Part shown: piece after piece, positions 25,224-34,241 of the stretch
Layout: the number at the start of each line of letters is the position of its first letter
How positions within the stretch are numbered: the stretch's first letter is position 1
Assembly (NCBI GenBank): GCA_947482825.1
Contig: CANKMT010000039.1
Location: 1-48,486, forward strand
Origin: Betaproteobacteria bacterium
GTDB taxonomy: Bacteria; Pseudomonadota; Gammaproteobacteria; Burkholderiales; SG8-39
Length of the DNA stretch: 48,486 bases
Reading direction: 5' to 3'
Translations under genes and position numbers: made by a program
The notes under the pieces: generated by a model
What the model was told of the DNA's origin: nothing
Seen by the model: only the letters and a program-made list of their open reading frames with translations
Databases searched by the model: none

Positions 25224-26044
25224 CAGTTGAATCCTTTTTGTACCGCGCGCCGCACCGCGGTCACGTGCAGGCGGCGGCTGACCGGCTCTTGTCCGGGAAC
25301 CGCAAGGTCGAGCGCGGCGCTCACGGAAGTCTCGCTCACGGCCTGCGTGCCGCGCATGGCGATGTCGGCCGCCAGGGCATCGAGCGATTGCGGCGCGCCA
25401 TCGAGCGCCCCCACCCACAGGCGGGCGAGCTTGCGCTCGGGGTCCATCAACATCGCAGCGCTCGCCTCGGGGAATTCGCCGGTCTTGCGGCAGAACTTCC
25501 AGTAGCCCCAGCGCGCGCCTGGCGACAGCTTGGGCACCTCCACCGCCACCACCAGTTCGTCCTCAGCAAGCTCTGTGGCGAACGCACCTTTCATGAACTT
25601 CCCGGCCGGCACGCTGCGCTCGCCGGCCGGACCCGCGATGACGATCGTCGCCGCAAGCGCCGGCAGGGCCAGCGGCCAGTCGGCAGCCGGGTCCGCATGC
25701 GCGAGGCTGCCACCGATCGTCCCGCGGTTGCGGATCGTGCGATACGCGATGTTGCGCGCCACGTCGGACATTACGGTGCAGCCGGCAAGATTCGCATCCT
25801 CGATCGCCGAATGCGTGACCGCGCCGCCGATGCGCCAGAAGGCACCCTTGTCCTCGATGGTCCGCATCGCCTCCAGGCGCGAAACGTCCACGAGCAGCTT
25901 GGGGCGCGCGAGGCGCAGGTTGAGCATCGGCCCGAGCGATTGGCCGCCGCCGAGCGGCTTGGCGTCGCCGGCGGAGCCTGCGAGCGCTTTGACTGCCCCC
26001 GGCACGTCTTGGGGCTTGAGATATTCAAAAGCCGCGGCTTTCAT
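25223..26044 (-). CDS. Molybdenum hydroxylase FAD subunit (CoxM-like)
   Basis: A 273-residue FAD-binding medium subunit, taking electrons from the iron-sulfur clusters. LGGGQSLGPMLNLRLARP and the second FAD loop RNRGTIGGSLAHADPAADWP are the two signature motifs. Length is usual. Its ATG at 26044 overlaps the large-subunit stop by four bases (ATGA), and its stop overlaps the CoxS-CoxG start, so the three subunits are translated in tandem. Confidence 0.94.
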   Translation of the reverse strand: MKAAAFEYLKPQDVPGAVKALAGSAGDAKPLGGGQSLGPMLNLRLARPKLLVDVSRLEAMRTIEDKGAFWRIGGAVTHSAIEDANLAGCTVMSDVARNIAYRTIRNRGTIGGSLAHADPAADWPLALPALAATIVIAGPAGERSVPAGKFMKGAFATELAEDELVVAVEVPKLSPGARWGYWKFCRKTGEFPEASAAMLMDPERKLARLWVGALDGAPQSLDALAADIAMRGTQAVSETSVSAALDLAVPGQEPVSRRLHVTAVRRAVQKGFN

Positions 26045-28422
26045 GCAGCCTCCCTTTTTGGCATTTGCTGATGCCGTGCGCGCTCGATTTCCTCGAGCAA
26101 GCGATGTGGCGTAAGGGGCGTCTTGCTGACCTCGACGCCGGTTGCGCGCAGTGCGTCGTTGACCGCGTTGAAGATCACCGCCGGCGGCGCGATCGCGCCG
26201 CCCTCGCCCATGCCCTTGATGCCGTACATCGTGTAGGGCGAAGGCGTTTCCATGTGGTAGATGCGCATGTTGGGGATTTCGGTCGGCCCGGGCAGCAGGT
26301 AGTCGGCCAGCGTCGAAGCGTTCGGCTGGCCGTTGGCGTCGTACTGGATTTCCTCGTACATCGCGGTGCCAATGCCTTGCGCGACGCCGCCAAGTGTCTG
26401 GCCCTCGACGACCATGGGATTCACCAAGGTGCCGCAGTCCTCAGCGATCACGTAGTCGAGGATCTCGACCTGCCCGGTTTCGGTGTCCACGGCCACCGCG
26501 ACTGCATGCGAGGCATAGCTGAACGCCCCTGTGTCGCGGTCCGGCTTGTAGCTTACGCTGACCTCCAGCCCGCGGCGATCCACGTCGAGCGGCGCGCGAT
26601 CCGGTCGCAGGTACCAGACGGTGCAGATCTCCTTCAGCTCCACCGCCCTGCCATCGGGACCGACCACGCCTAGCGCCTTGTCGAAGCGCGCCTCGTCTTC
26701 CTTGCAGCCCAGCAGGAACGCGCCGATCTTGACGATGCGCGGGATCAGTTCCTGGCACGCCTTGAGCGTCGCGCCGCCCGCCATCACGATCGAGCGCGAG
26801 GCGTACGTCCCCGTCGAGTACGGTGTGGTGCCGGTGTCGCCGTGCGTGATCTTGATCTTCTGCACGTCGATGCCGAGGATCTCGTGCGCAAGCTGGGCAA
26901 ACGTGGTTTCCATGCCCTGCCCGTGCGAATGCACGCCGACGCGCACTTCGAGCCCGCCATCGGGCGTGAGCTTGACCGCCGACTGGTCGTAGCCCGGCAC
27001 AAGGGGCAGTCCCCAGGTGGCGAACACGCTGGTGCCGTGCGCCGACTGCTCGCAATAGCTCGCATAGCCGATGCCTATCTTGCGCCCGTCGGGCTCGCCT
27101 TTCTTCTGCCGCTCGGCCCACTTTGAATGGTCGAATTTCTCCCGCGCGAGCGCAAGCGCCGCCGGGTAATTGCCGCTGTCGTAGTGCTTCTTGACGACGT
27201 TGTCGTAGGGCATCTGCTCGGGACGCACGAGGTTCTCCATGCGCACTTCATACGGGTCGCGATCCACGGCACGCGCAATCGCGTCCATGAGCAGTTCCAT
27301 CGCAAAGCACACGCCGGTGCGCGCCACGCCGCGATACGGCATGAAGCCTGGCTTGTTGGTCGCGACGCAGTAGGTTTTGCAGCGATAGCCCTGGAAATCG
27401 TAGGGCCCCGGAAGGTTGCCGGTGGCCTGCCCCGGCTCGAGGCCGATCGTGAAAGGCCAGTTCGAATAGGCGCCGCCGTCGATGGTGATCTCTGCATCGA
27501 GCGCAAGCAGCCGTCCCTTGTCGTCGGCGTAGGCGGTGAGCCGGTAGTGGTGCTGGCGCGCATTGGCGCCCGACACGAGGTGCTCGCGGCGATCCTCGAT
27601 CCAGCGAAAGGGCTTGCGGTACTTCATGGCGAGCCACGCGACCGAAAGTTCTTCAGGGTGCACGATGACCTTGTAGCCGAACCCGCCGCCGACGTCCGGC
27701 GCAATGATCCGCACCTGCCCTTCGTCCAGGCCGAGGAATTGCGCGATGCCGGTGCGCACGATGTGCGGCGTCTGCGTCGAGTAATACATGATGAGCTGGT
27801 CGGCGCGCTCGTCCCAGTACGCCACCACGGCCTTGCCTTCCATCGGCACCATGGCCTGGCGGGAAAGCTCGACTTCGCGGTTGACCACCACGGTCGCCTT
27901 CTTCGACAGCGCGTCGAACCCGTTGTCGGCCGACAGCGTCAGAAAGAGGTTGTCGTCCCAGTCTTCGTGCACACGGTTCGATTTCTCGAAGCGCGCCACA
28001 TCTGAATCCACCAATGCCGGCAATTCCTCGATGTCGAGCTCGACTTGCTCGCAGAGGTCTTCGGCCTCGGCGCGGGTGCGGGCCACGCACATCACGACCG
28101 GCTCGCCGACGAAACGGACCTTGCCGTGCGCAAGCGGCGGCTGGCCGGACAGCTTGTAGGTCGGCAGCGTGGACGGCGCGACGATGTCTTTTGCCTCGGC
28201 AAGGTCCGCGCGCGTAAAGACGCGGCCCTCGGAGTTCGCGGGCTTCCTGATGCCGCGGATGATGCCGTGCGCCACGGGGCTGCGCAGGAAAGCGACTTCG
28301 CGCTGGCCCGGGATCACCGTGTCGGAAACGTACTGGCCGCGGCCGTGCAGGTGGCGCGAGTCTTCCTTGCGGGGGACGCGCGCGCCTATGCCCTGGCCGG
28401 GTTTGCCGTGCTCTTCGCTCAT
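26041..28422 (-). CDS. Molybdenum hydroxylase large subunit (CoxL-like, not CO dehydrogenase)
   Basis: A 793-residue molybdopterin cytosine dinucleotide-binding subunit of the xanthine oxidase family. The MPT loop is PDVGGGFGYKV, and the catalytic Glu region is KGMGEGGAIAPPAV near the C-terminus. The active-site loop, AYRCSFR in true form I CO dehydrogenase and AYRGAGR in form II, reads PYRGVAR at 362-368. CO oxidation is therefore unlikely and an organic substrate is expected. It has no signal peptide, so it is cytosolic. The DUF1989 gene lies 39 bases upstream, and the FAD subunit follows with an ATGA overlap. Confidence 0.92.
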   Translation of the reverse strand: MSEEHGKPGQGIGARVPRKEDSRHLHGRGQYVSDTVIPGQREVAFLRSPVAHGIIRGIRKPANSEGRVFTRADLAEAKDIVAPSTLPTYKLSGQPPLAHGKVRFVGEPVVMCVARTRAEAEDLCEQVELDIEELPALVDSDVARFEKSNRVHEDWDDNLFLTLSADNGFDALSKKATVVVNREVELSRQAMVPMEGKAVVAYWDERADQLIMYYSTQTPHIVRTGIAQFLGLDEGQVRIIAPDVGGGFGYKVIVHPEELSVAWLAMKYRKPFRWIEDRREHLVSGANARQHHYRLTAYADDKGRLLALDAEITIDGGAYSNWPFTIGLEPGQATGNLPGPYDFQGYRCKTYCVATNKPGFMPYRGVARTGVCFAMELLMDAIARAVDRDPYEVRMENLVRPEQMPYDNVVKKHYDSGNYPAALALAREKFDHSKWAERQKKGEPDGRKIGIGYASYCEQSAHGTSVFATWGLPLVPGYDQSAVKLTPDGGLEVRVGVHSHGQGMETTFAQLAHEILGIDVQKIKITHGDTGTTPYSTGTYASRSIVMAGGATLKACQELIPRIVKIGAFLLGCKEDEARFDKALGVVGPDGRAVELKEICTVWYLRPDRAPLDVDRRGLEVSVSYKPDRDTGAFSYASHAVAVAVDTETGQVEILDYVIAEDCGTLVNPMVVEGQTLGGVAQGIGTAMYEEIQYDANGQPNASTLADYLLPGPTEIPNMRIYHMETPSPYTMYGIKGMGEGGAIAPPAVIFNAVNDALRATGVEVSKTPLTPHRLLEEIERARHQQMPKREAA

Positions 28423-28461
28423 CGACTGCTTCTCCTGGGCTTCTCTTTGCGCGCCGCCCGC

Positions 28462-29286
28462 TTACGCCGCGCGGATTCCGTGCATGCCCGCATAGTCCGA
28501 GGCCGGCGGCGACTTCCATGCACCGAGCAGGGCCGGATCGACGTCGTATACCTCGACCCCCAAGGGCCGGCAAACCTTCAGCGGATCGGTCGCGTTCGGC
28601 CCCCAGATGGGCACCGACATGTCGCCGTGCGGGCAGGTAGAGATCGCGCACAACAGGTCGATCTCGGCAAAAAATTCGAAGAAGTCGCCCTTCTTGCCAG
28701 GGCAGGGCTTGACGAAGTACTGGTTGCGTTCCTTGGTGAGGCCGGTGACCTGGAACACATTCAGCACGTCGTGCACGTCGTATTCACCGAGATGATATTT
28801 CGCCACTGCGCGCACCAGGTTCGAATGGCAGCAGACGTCGAGCTCCTCGCCGGTCAGCAGCTTGTGGATGTACGGGTCGCACCGCGTGCCGAGCAGGTCG
28901 TGACAGCCGGCGCCATCGGCATCGAATCCATAGTTCACCGTATCGGCGGTCACGGTGGCCATCGGCCGCAGGAACGGCAACACCGACCAGAAGCGGTCGC
29001 CGACATGCATATGTGCCCCGTGCAGCTGCTTGGTGCGCGAAGCCCAGAACTTCTCGCGCGGGTTGCTCTGGCTCCACAAGTTCAGGTCGACGACTTGAGG
29101 CCCCTCGAGCAGCACGAGACGGCACACCTGTCCAGCGCGCATGGTCCACGCGCGTCCGGAACGGATCGGAACGACGAAGCTCGTGTCGAGCTTGCGGCCG
29201 GCGGTCTCGCGCGCAATCGGCCCGTACACCGCGGTATCGACGGAAAGTGGGGACCCGGTTTTGGGTTCGTAGAGGGGTTTGGGCAT
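28462..29286 (-). CDS. DUF1989 / urea carboxylase-associated family protein
   Basis: A 274-residue DUF1989 protein. Conserved blocks are VCRLVLLEGPQVVDLNLWS, GCHDLLGTRCDPYIHKLLTGEE, CCHSNLVRAVAKY and AISTCPHGDMSVPIWGP. Conserved Cys and His residues in these blocks suggest a metal site. Relatives are encoded beside urea amidolyase and guanidine or allophanate genes, but their reaction is not settled to my knowledge. Here the neighbours are a TRAP transporter and a molybdenum hydroxylase, so it may act on a nitrogenous degradation intermediate. The start ATG at 29286 has AAGGAG 9 bases upstream. Confidence 0.85.
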   Translation of the reverse strand: MPKPLYEPKTGSPLSVDTAVYGPIARETAGRKLDTSFVVPIRSGRAWTMRAGQVCRLVLLEGPQVVDLNLWSQSNPREKFWASRTKQLHGAHMHVGDRFWSVLPFLRPMATVTADTVNYGFDADGAGCHDLLGTRCDPYIHKLLTGEELDVCCHSNLVRAVAKYHLGEYDVHDVLNVFQVTGLTKERNQYFVKPCPGKKGDFFEFFAEIDLLCAISTCPHGDMSVPIWGPNATDPLKVCRPLGVEVYDVDPALLGAWKSPPASDYAGMHGIRAA

Positions 29287-29368
29287 AGTCCAGGCTCCTT
29301 TGTGAATAACGGCAAAACTGCCGGCGGCGGCGAATCCGCAGCCGGCAGCTACCCGCAATGGACCGCGA

Positions 29369-30460
29369 TCAGCCGAACTTGACGAGATCGCGCACGCGCA
29401 TGAAGTCGTACTCCGAAACCTTCATGTACGGCAGGATCTCCTTGCGGAACTTCATCACCGAAGCCCAAACCTCTTTCGAGTCGGCATCCTTGGCGGCCTC
29501 GGCTTCGCACACCTTGTAGGCTTGTTCGGCAATCAGCCGAATCGCATCGTCCGGGATCTGGCGCACCTGCACCTTCAGTTCGCCGGTCATCTGGTTGAAC
29601 GCGGTTGCGTTCTTGGCCCACATTTCATCGATGTTGGCTTTCATCGCCACGGCGGCGCCGGCCTTGACGATTTCCTGCTCGGTCACCGACAAGGTGGCCC
29701 AGGCTTTCGGGTTGATCATGATGTCGTACGGACCGGAAGGCTCGAGCCAGCCCGGCCAGTAGTAGAACTTCGCCACCTTGTGCAAGCCGAACGAAAGGTC
29801 GTTCAGCGGGCCGACGAACTCGATCGCGTCGATCGCGCCCGACTGCATGGCCTGCGGAACTTCGCCCAGCGGCATCGAAACCGGCGTGCCGCCCATCGCC
29901 TGCAGGACTTTGGCGCCAAGGCCGCCAACGCGCATCTTGAGGCCTTTATAGTCGCCGATCGTCTTGATTTCCTTGTTGTACCAGCCTGCGGGCTGGACCG
30001 GCGTCTGGCCGCCGAGCATGAATCGCACGCCCAGCTTGGCATAGAGCTTCTCTGCCAGCGCGTTGCCGCCGCCATGGGCATACCAGGCGTTCTGCTCCTG
30101 GCAGGTCAGCCCGAAAGGCAGGGTGCCGAGGAAATTGACCGCAGGCAACTGTCCCGCCCAGTAGGTGACGTAGCCGTAGCCCATCTGGATCGTGCCGTTG
30201 GCCACGGCCTCGAGCGTCTGGAACGGCGGCACGATCTCGCCGGCGCTGTACACCTTCACCGAGAGCGATCCGCCGGTGGCCTTGGTAATGTATTCAGCGA
30301 AGGCGTTGCCGCCAACCGCCAGGCCGGGCGAGGTCTTCGCCCAGGTTTGTTGCAGGCGCCACTCCTTCTTGCCCTGAGAGTAGGCCGGCGCGGTGCCGGT
30401 CGCGAGGATGGCCGCGAGGCCGCCCCCTCCGGCGAGTTTCAGTGCTTTGCGTCGATTCAT
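29369..30460 (-). CDS. TRAP transporter solute receptor (DctP family)
   Basis: A 363-residue periplasmic substrate-binding protein of a TRAP transporter. The signal ([22 protein letters not shown]) has a twin-arginine-like start. The ligand region shows NKEIKTIGDYKGLKMRVGGLG, with the conserved Arg that salt-bridges a substrate carboxylate, and the later QSGAIDAIEFVGPLNDLSFG. It captures an organic acid and delivers it to the DctQM membrane proteins encoded upstream. AAAAGGAG precedes the ATG at 30460. Confidence 0.94.
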   Translation of the reverse strand: MNRRKALKLAGGGGLAAILATGTAPAYSQGKKEWRLQQTWAKTSPGLAVGGNAFAEYITKATGGSLSVKVYSAGEIVPPFQTLEAVANGTIQMGYGYVTYWAGQLPAVNFLGTLPFGLTCQEQNAWYAHGGGNALAEKLYAKLGVRFMLGGQTPVQPAGWYNKEIKTIGDYKGLKMRVGGLGAKVLQAMGGTPVSMPLGEVPQAMQSGAIDAIEFVGPLNDLSFGLHKVAKFYYWPGWLEPSGPYDIMINPKAWATLSVTEQEIVKAGAAVAMKANIDEMWAKNATAFNQMTGELKVQVRQIPDDAIRLIAEQAYKVCEAEAAKDADSKEVWASVMKFRKEILPYMKVSEYDFMRVRDLVKFG

Positions 30461-30503
30461 GAAAAACTCCTTTTGGTCGAGCGGTGGGAACTACACGATG
30501 GGA

Positions 30504-31889
30504 CTACAGTATTCTTTTCGGCAACCAGGTGGCAATCGACGGCAGGTACCAAACAATTACCATCGCCAGGAGTTGCAGCAACACGAACGGGACCACGCCC
30601 CGGTAGATGGCCTGGATCGGCAGGTCCCGGGCCACGCCCTGCAGATAGAAGATCGCGAACCCGAACGGCGGGGTGAGATAGCTGGTCTGCAGCACCATGC
30701 CCATCATCACCGCCAGCCAGATCGGCTCGACCCCGAGCTTGAGCAGGACCGGCCCGAAGATCGGCACCACGATGAAGATGATCTCGAACGTGTCGATGAA
30801 AAAGCCGAGCACGAACATTAGCAGCAGAACCGCGAAGGTCGCGCCGAGTGCGCCGCCCGGCAACGCCGTCAGCACGTCCTCGGCAACCTTCTCGCCGCCA
30901 AGGCCGCGGAACACGAGCGAGAATACTGCCGCGCCGAGGAGGATCGTGAAGATCATGGTGCTCATCGAGAGCGAGCCCCGGCACACGTGGCGCAGCATGT
31001 CGATGCTCACCTGCCCGCGCATTGCCGCGAGCAGCAGCGCCCCCATCGCGCCGACCGCCGCCGACTCGGTGGCCGTGGCCGCGCCGGTCAGGATCGAACC
31101 CAGCACCGCGACGATGAGCGTCAAGGGCGGCACGATCACCTTCCATATGCGCACGCGAAAGGTGCGCTTTTCCTCCGCATCCATGGTCACCGGCGGGCAG
31201 CGCTCGGGACTGCGGATCGAAATATAGAAAATCCAGAGCAGGTAGAGGCCGACCAGCACAAGCCCCGGGAACAGGGCGGCGACAAAAATTTCCACCACCG
31301 TGACCGGGGTTGCGGCGTAGTTGCCCTTGGCCGCCTGCACCTGCGAATTGGCGTTCTGCAGGAAAGTGCCGACCAGGATCAGCACGGTGGACGGCGGGAT
31401 CAGCTGGGCCAGCGTGCCCGAAGCCGTGATGATGCCGCTCGCCAGGCGCTGGTCGTAGCCTGAGCGCATCATCGCCGGATAGGAGATCAGCCCCATGGTC
31501 ACCACCGTGGCGCCGACAATGCCGGTAGAGGCGGCGAGCAGGGCGCCGACGATCGCAACCGCGTAGCCCAGTCCGCCCGGATAGCGCCCGAAGGACTGTC
31601 CGAGAGTGACCAGCAGATCTTCGGCGATCTTGGAGCGTTCCAGCACGATCCCCATGAAAACGAACAGCGGAATCGAGATCAGCACATCGTTGGTCATCGC
31701 GTCGAACGTGCGCCCGACCAGGCCTGCGAGCAAAGGCGCATCGAACACGCCGAGCATCATGCCCAGGCCCGCAAACACCAGCGAAGCCCCACCCAGCGTG
31801 AATGCCACCGGGAAGCCGAGCATCAGGAACACGAACAACCCGACGAACATCGCGAGCGCGAGCGCCTCGCCGATCAGCGCGTTATCCAT
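30504..31889 (-). CDS. TRAP transporter large permease (DctM family)
   Basis: A 461-residue integral membrane protein with about 12 hydrophobic segments. GVFDAPLLAGLVGRTFDAMTNDVLISIPLFVFMG (in parts) and the substrate-ion region ASTGIVGATVVTMGLISYPAM are DctM signatures. It couples uptake to a sodium gradient in known systems. Its start overlaps the DctQ 3' end by 8 bases. The C-terminal half has the usual second repeat with FVLGFFIDTFEIIFIVVPIF. Confidence 0.95.
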   Translation of the reverse strand: MDNALIGEALALAMFVGLFVFLMLGFPVAFTLGGASLVFAGLGMMLGVFDAPLLAGLVGRTFDAMTNDVLISIPLFVFMGIVLERSKIAEDLLVTLGQSFGRYPGGLGYAVAIVGALLAASTGIVGATVVTMGLISYPAMMRSGYDQRLASGIITASGTLAQLIPPSTVLILVGTFLQNANSQVQAAKGNYAATPVTVVEIFVAALFPGLVLVGLYLLWIFYISIRSPERCPPVTMDAEEKRTFRVRIWKVIVPPLTLIVAVLGSILTGAATATESAAVGAMGALLLAAMRGQVSIDMLRHVCRGSLSMSTMIFTILLGAAVFSLVFRGLGGEKVAEDVLTALPGGALGATFAVLLLMFVLGFFIDTFEIIFIVVPIFGPVLLKLGVEPIWLAVMMGMVLQTSYLTPPFGFAIFYLQGVARDLPIQAIYRGVVPFVLLQLLAMVIVWYLPSIATWLPKRIL

Positions 31890-32421
31890 GGCCGACCCTC
31901 ACACCCAGAACCTTGGACCGTCCCGCCAGCACCAGCACCGCCCGCGCCACCATCGCCAGTCCCTGCAGTACCACCAGCACGCAGAACAGCACCACGAAGC
32001 CTTTGAGTACGTACATGAACTGAAGGCCGTCGGCCGTGGACGAGCGCTCCATCAGCCGCCAGGAGCGCTGGACCGCGGGCCAGGCCCACCAGAACATCAC
32101 CCCGACCATGGGGATCAGGAACAGGAACACGCCGACAATTTCAACCCACGCCTTGGCCCGCAGCCCCAGGCGCTTGTAGATGAGGTCGACGCGCACATGC
32201 CCGTCCTGTTGCAGGACCCACGCGGCGGCGGCCATGAACGCCGCGCCATGCAGCCAGATGTAAACCTCCTGCAGCCAGGGAAAGCCCTTGCCCAAGGCAT
32301 AGCGCATGAAGACCACGGCAAATGCGACCAGCACGACGGGCAGCATTGCCCAGGAGACGGTTCTTCCGATCCAGTCGTTGATCCGGTCGACGATATCGGC
32401 GAACACTTTCAGGATTTCCAT
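31882..32421 (-). CDS. TRAP transporter small permease (DctQ family)
   Basis: A 179-residue four-helix membrane protein that forms the permease with DctM. Helices are at about residues 25-45 (WAMLPVVLVAFAVVFMRYAL), 55-75, 95-120 and 135-155. The motif FPWLQEVYIWLHGAAFMAAAAW is typical of DctQ. It begins directly after the 2OG-Fe(II) oxygenase stop (stop and start are adjacent), so the oxygenase and transporter are co-transcribed. Confidence 0.92.
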   Translation of the reverse strand: MEILKVFADIVDRINDWIGRTVSWAMLPVVLVAFAVVFMRYALGKGFPWLQEVYIWLHGAAFMAAAAWVLQQDGHVRVDLIYKRLGLRAKAWVEIVGVFLFLIPMVGVMFWWAWPAVQRSWRLMERSSTADGLQFMYVLKGFVVLFCVLVVLQGLAMVARAVLVLAGRSKVLGVRVGHG

Positions 32422-33429
32422 TCAGGCCACCTTTTGCGAACGCGTGACCGCGTATTTGTAATCGCGGAAGTCACCGGACAGCACCGGATCGTACTTCGGC
32501 GGCGCGTCGCCGGCACATCCCGGGATGCACTCGATCTTCGCGTCGTAATTCGGATGGTGGAAAAAGGCGATCGACATGCGGCTCGCGGCCTTCGCCATTT
32601 CCCGCGGGGGATTCAGCACGCGGTGCGTGTTCGACACCCAGCGGTCGTTGGTCCAGCGCATGAGCAAGTCGCCGATGTTGCAGACTAAGCGGTACTTGTC
32701 GGTCGCGACATCCACCCACTCGCCCGAGCGCGTCAGCACCTGCAGGCCCGGCGCGCTTTCGCCTGACAGGATGGTAAGCATGCCGTAGTCGGTGTGCGCC
32801 CCGGCGCGCAGTTGGCCCTCGACAGGCGGATCGTCCTGGCGCGGGTAGTAGTTGATGCGCGCCGCGGTGATATGGCGGTCGATCATGGCGTCGAAGAAAT
32901 GCTCGGGAAGACCGAGCGCCAGCGCGGAGATGCGGCAAAGGGTCACCGAGAGCTTTTCCATCGCGAGGTAATACTCGTCGGCCGCTTCGGCAAATCCGGC
33001 CGGCCGAGCTGGCCACTGGTTGGCGAAGAAATGCTTGCGGCCCTGCTCGCCGGTGAAGTACGGGTCGGCTGGAACCGCGGGGCGCCCGAAGTGGTAGTAC
33101 TCCTTCAGGTCCGGCGGCGTCGAGAGCGCGTTCCCGGCGGACGATGTTGAATTGCCTGCGGCAAGTGCTTCGAAGCCCACCGCCTTGTAGCCTCTCGGAA
33201 AGTCGGGCTGCGGCGGCGCGACGCGCTGCTTTACTTCCAACGGCAGGTCGAAAAATTCGTGTGCCGTCGCATACAGCTTGTCCATCGTCGAGCGCGGCAC
33301 GCCATGGCCTTCGATCGCGAAGAACCCGATTTCCTCCGCAGCTTGGCGGATCGCGGCAGGCACGCCTTCGCGTCCCCAAGCTGCTCCGCCGAGGAAGGGT
33401 TCGATGTCGATGACGGGAATTCGGTCCAT
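32422..33429 (-). CDS. 2-oxoglutarate/Fe(II) oxygenase, isopenicillin N synthase-like
   Basis: A 335-residue oxygenase of the IPNS-like family, using Fe(II) and usually 2-oxoglutarate to oxidise an organic substrate. The iron triad is His212, Asp214 (AGAHTDYGMLTIL) and His269 (SNTHRVLNPP). The co-substrate Arg284 and Ser286 lie in ASRMSIAFF. The N-terminal DIOX_N part is IPVIDIEPF, then EEIGFFAIEGHGVP. It leads the operon that continues into the TRAP transporter and the molybdenum hydroxylase. The start ATG at 33429 was chosen by family length. Confidence 0.93.
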   Translation of the reverse strand: MDRIPVIDIEPFLGGAAWGREGVPAAIRQAAEEIGFFAIEGHGVPRSTMDKLYATAHEFFDLPLEVKQRVAPPQPDFPRGYKAVGFEALAAGNSTSSAGNALSTPPDLKEYYHFGRPAVPADPYFTGEQGRKHFFANQWPARPAGFAEAADEYYLAMEKLSVTLCRISALALGLPEHFFDAMIDRHITAARINYYPRQDDPPVEGQLRAGAHTDYGMLTILSGESAPGLQVLTRSGEWVDVATDKYRLVCNIGDLLMRWTNDRWVSNTHRVLNPPREMAKAASRMSIAFFHHPNYDAKIECIPGCAGDAPPKYDPVLSGDFRDYKYAVTRSQKVA

Positions 33430-33464
33430 GTTAACCTTTTGCCAAGATCTCTCTAGCAACGAGC

Positions 33465-34229
33465 ATGCCCAACATGAAGCTCGATCGAAAAATTGCATTG
33501 GTCACCGGCGCCGGCGCCGGCATCGGCAAGGCGATCGCCGCCGCCCTCGGGCGCGAGGGTGCGCGCATCCTCATTGCCGACAGGGCCAATGCCGAAGGGG
33601 CCGCCGCGGAACTCGCCGCCGCGGGAATCGAAGCCCGGGGCCTCGAGGTCGATATCACCAGCGAGGAAGACGTCGCGCGCTCGATGGCGTTCGCCCAAAC
33701 GCAGTTCGGCGGCCTGGACATCGTCGTCAACAACGCCGCGATCTTTTCCACCTTGATGCCCAAGCCGATGGAGGAAATCAGCGCGGCCGAATGGCGGCAG
33801 GTCATGGATGTGAACACGCTCGGCACTTTCCTCGTCACCAAGGCCGCCCTGCCCCTGCTGAAGAAATCCAGCGCGGCCCGTGTGGTCAACCTCTGCTCCG
33901 GCGTCGCCTTCAAGGGCAACCCGCTGTACCTGCACTACGTTGCGAGCAAGGGCGCGATCCTTTCGATGACCCGCGCGATGGCCAAGGAACTCGGGGCGCA
34001 CAAGATCCTCGTCAACGCGATTGCGCCCGGCTTCACGTTGTCGGAAAACGTGGAGAACAACCCGGCGCTCATGGCAAAGGTGCGCGGCCCTTCGATCGCC
34101 GGACGCTCGCTTGCCCGCGACATGTATCCCGAGGACCTCGTCGGGGCTGCGGTGTTCTTTGCCGGCCCGGACTCGGCGTTCATCACCGGCCAGACGCTGG
34201 TGATCGACGGCGGCTCGTACTTTCACTGA
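33465..34229 (+). CDS. Short-chain dehydrogenase/reductase
   Basis: A 254-residue classical SDR using NAD(P)H. The cofactor motif is TGAGAGIGKAIAAAL. NNAAI (about residue 88) and the catalytic YxxxK (YVASKGA, about residue 158) are present, with NLCSGVAF supplying the Ser. The tail ITGQTLVIDGGSYFH is the standard end. An Asp in LIADRANAEG suggests preference for NAD. It is divergent from the oxygenase/TRAP operon across only 35 bases, and upstream of a MarR gene with which it is probably co-transcribed. Confidence 0.94.
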   Translation: MPNMKLDRKIALVTGAGAGIGKAIAAALGREGARILIADRANAEGAAAELAAAGIEARGLEVDITSEEDVARSMAFAQTQFGGLDIVVNNAAIFSTLMPKPMEEISAAEWRQVMDVNTLGTFLVTKAALPLLKKSSAARVVNLCSGVAFKGNPLYLHYVASKGAILSMTRAMAKELGAHKILVNAIAPGFTLSENVENNPALMAKVRGPSIAGRSLARDMYPEDLVGAAVFFAGPDSAFITGQTLVIDGGSYFH

Positions 34230-34241
34230 GAAGCCGCGCCC

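Noticed and set aside
26041..28422. Aerobic carbon monoxide dehydrogenase
   Set aside because: The diagnostic AYRCSFR loop is absent (PYRGVAR instead), so the neutral name molybdenum hydroxylase was used.
33430..33464. MarR operator between the divergent oxygenase and SDR genes
   Set aside because: Only a TTGC/GCAA pair of four bases is symmetric, too weak to support a site.
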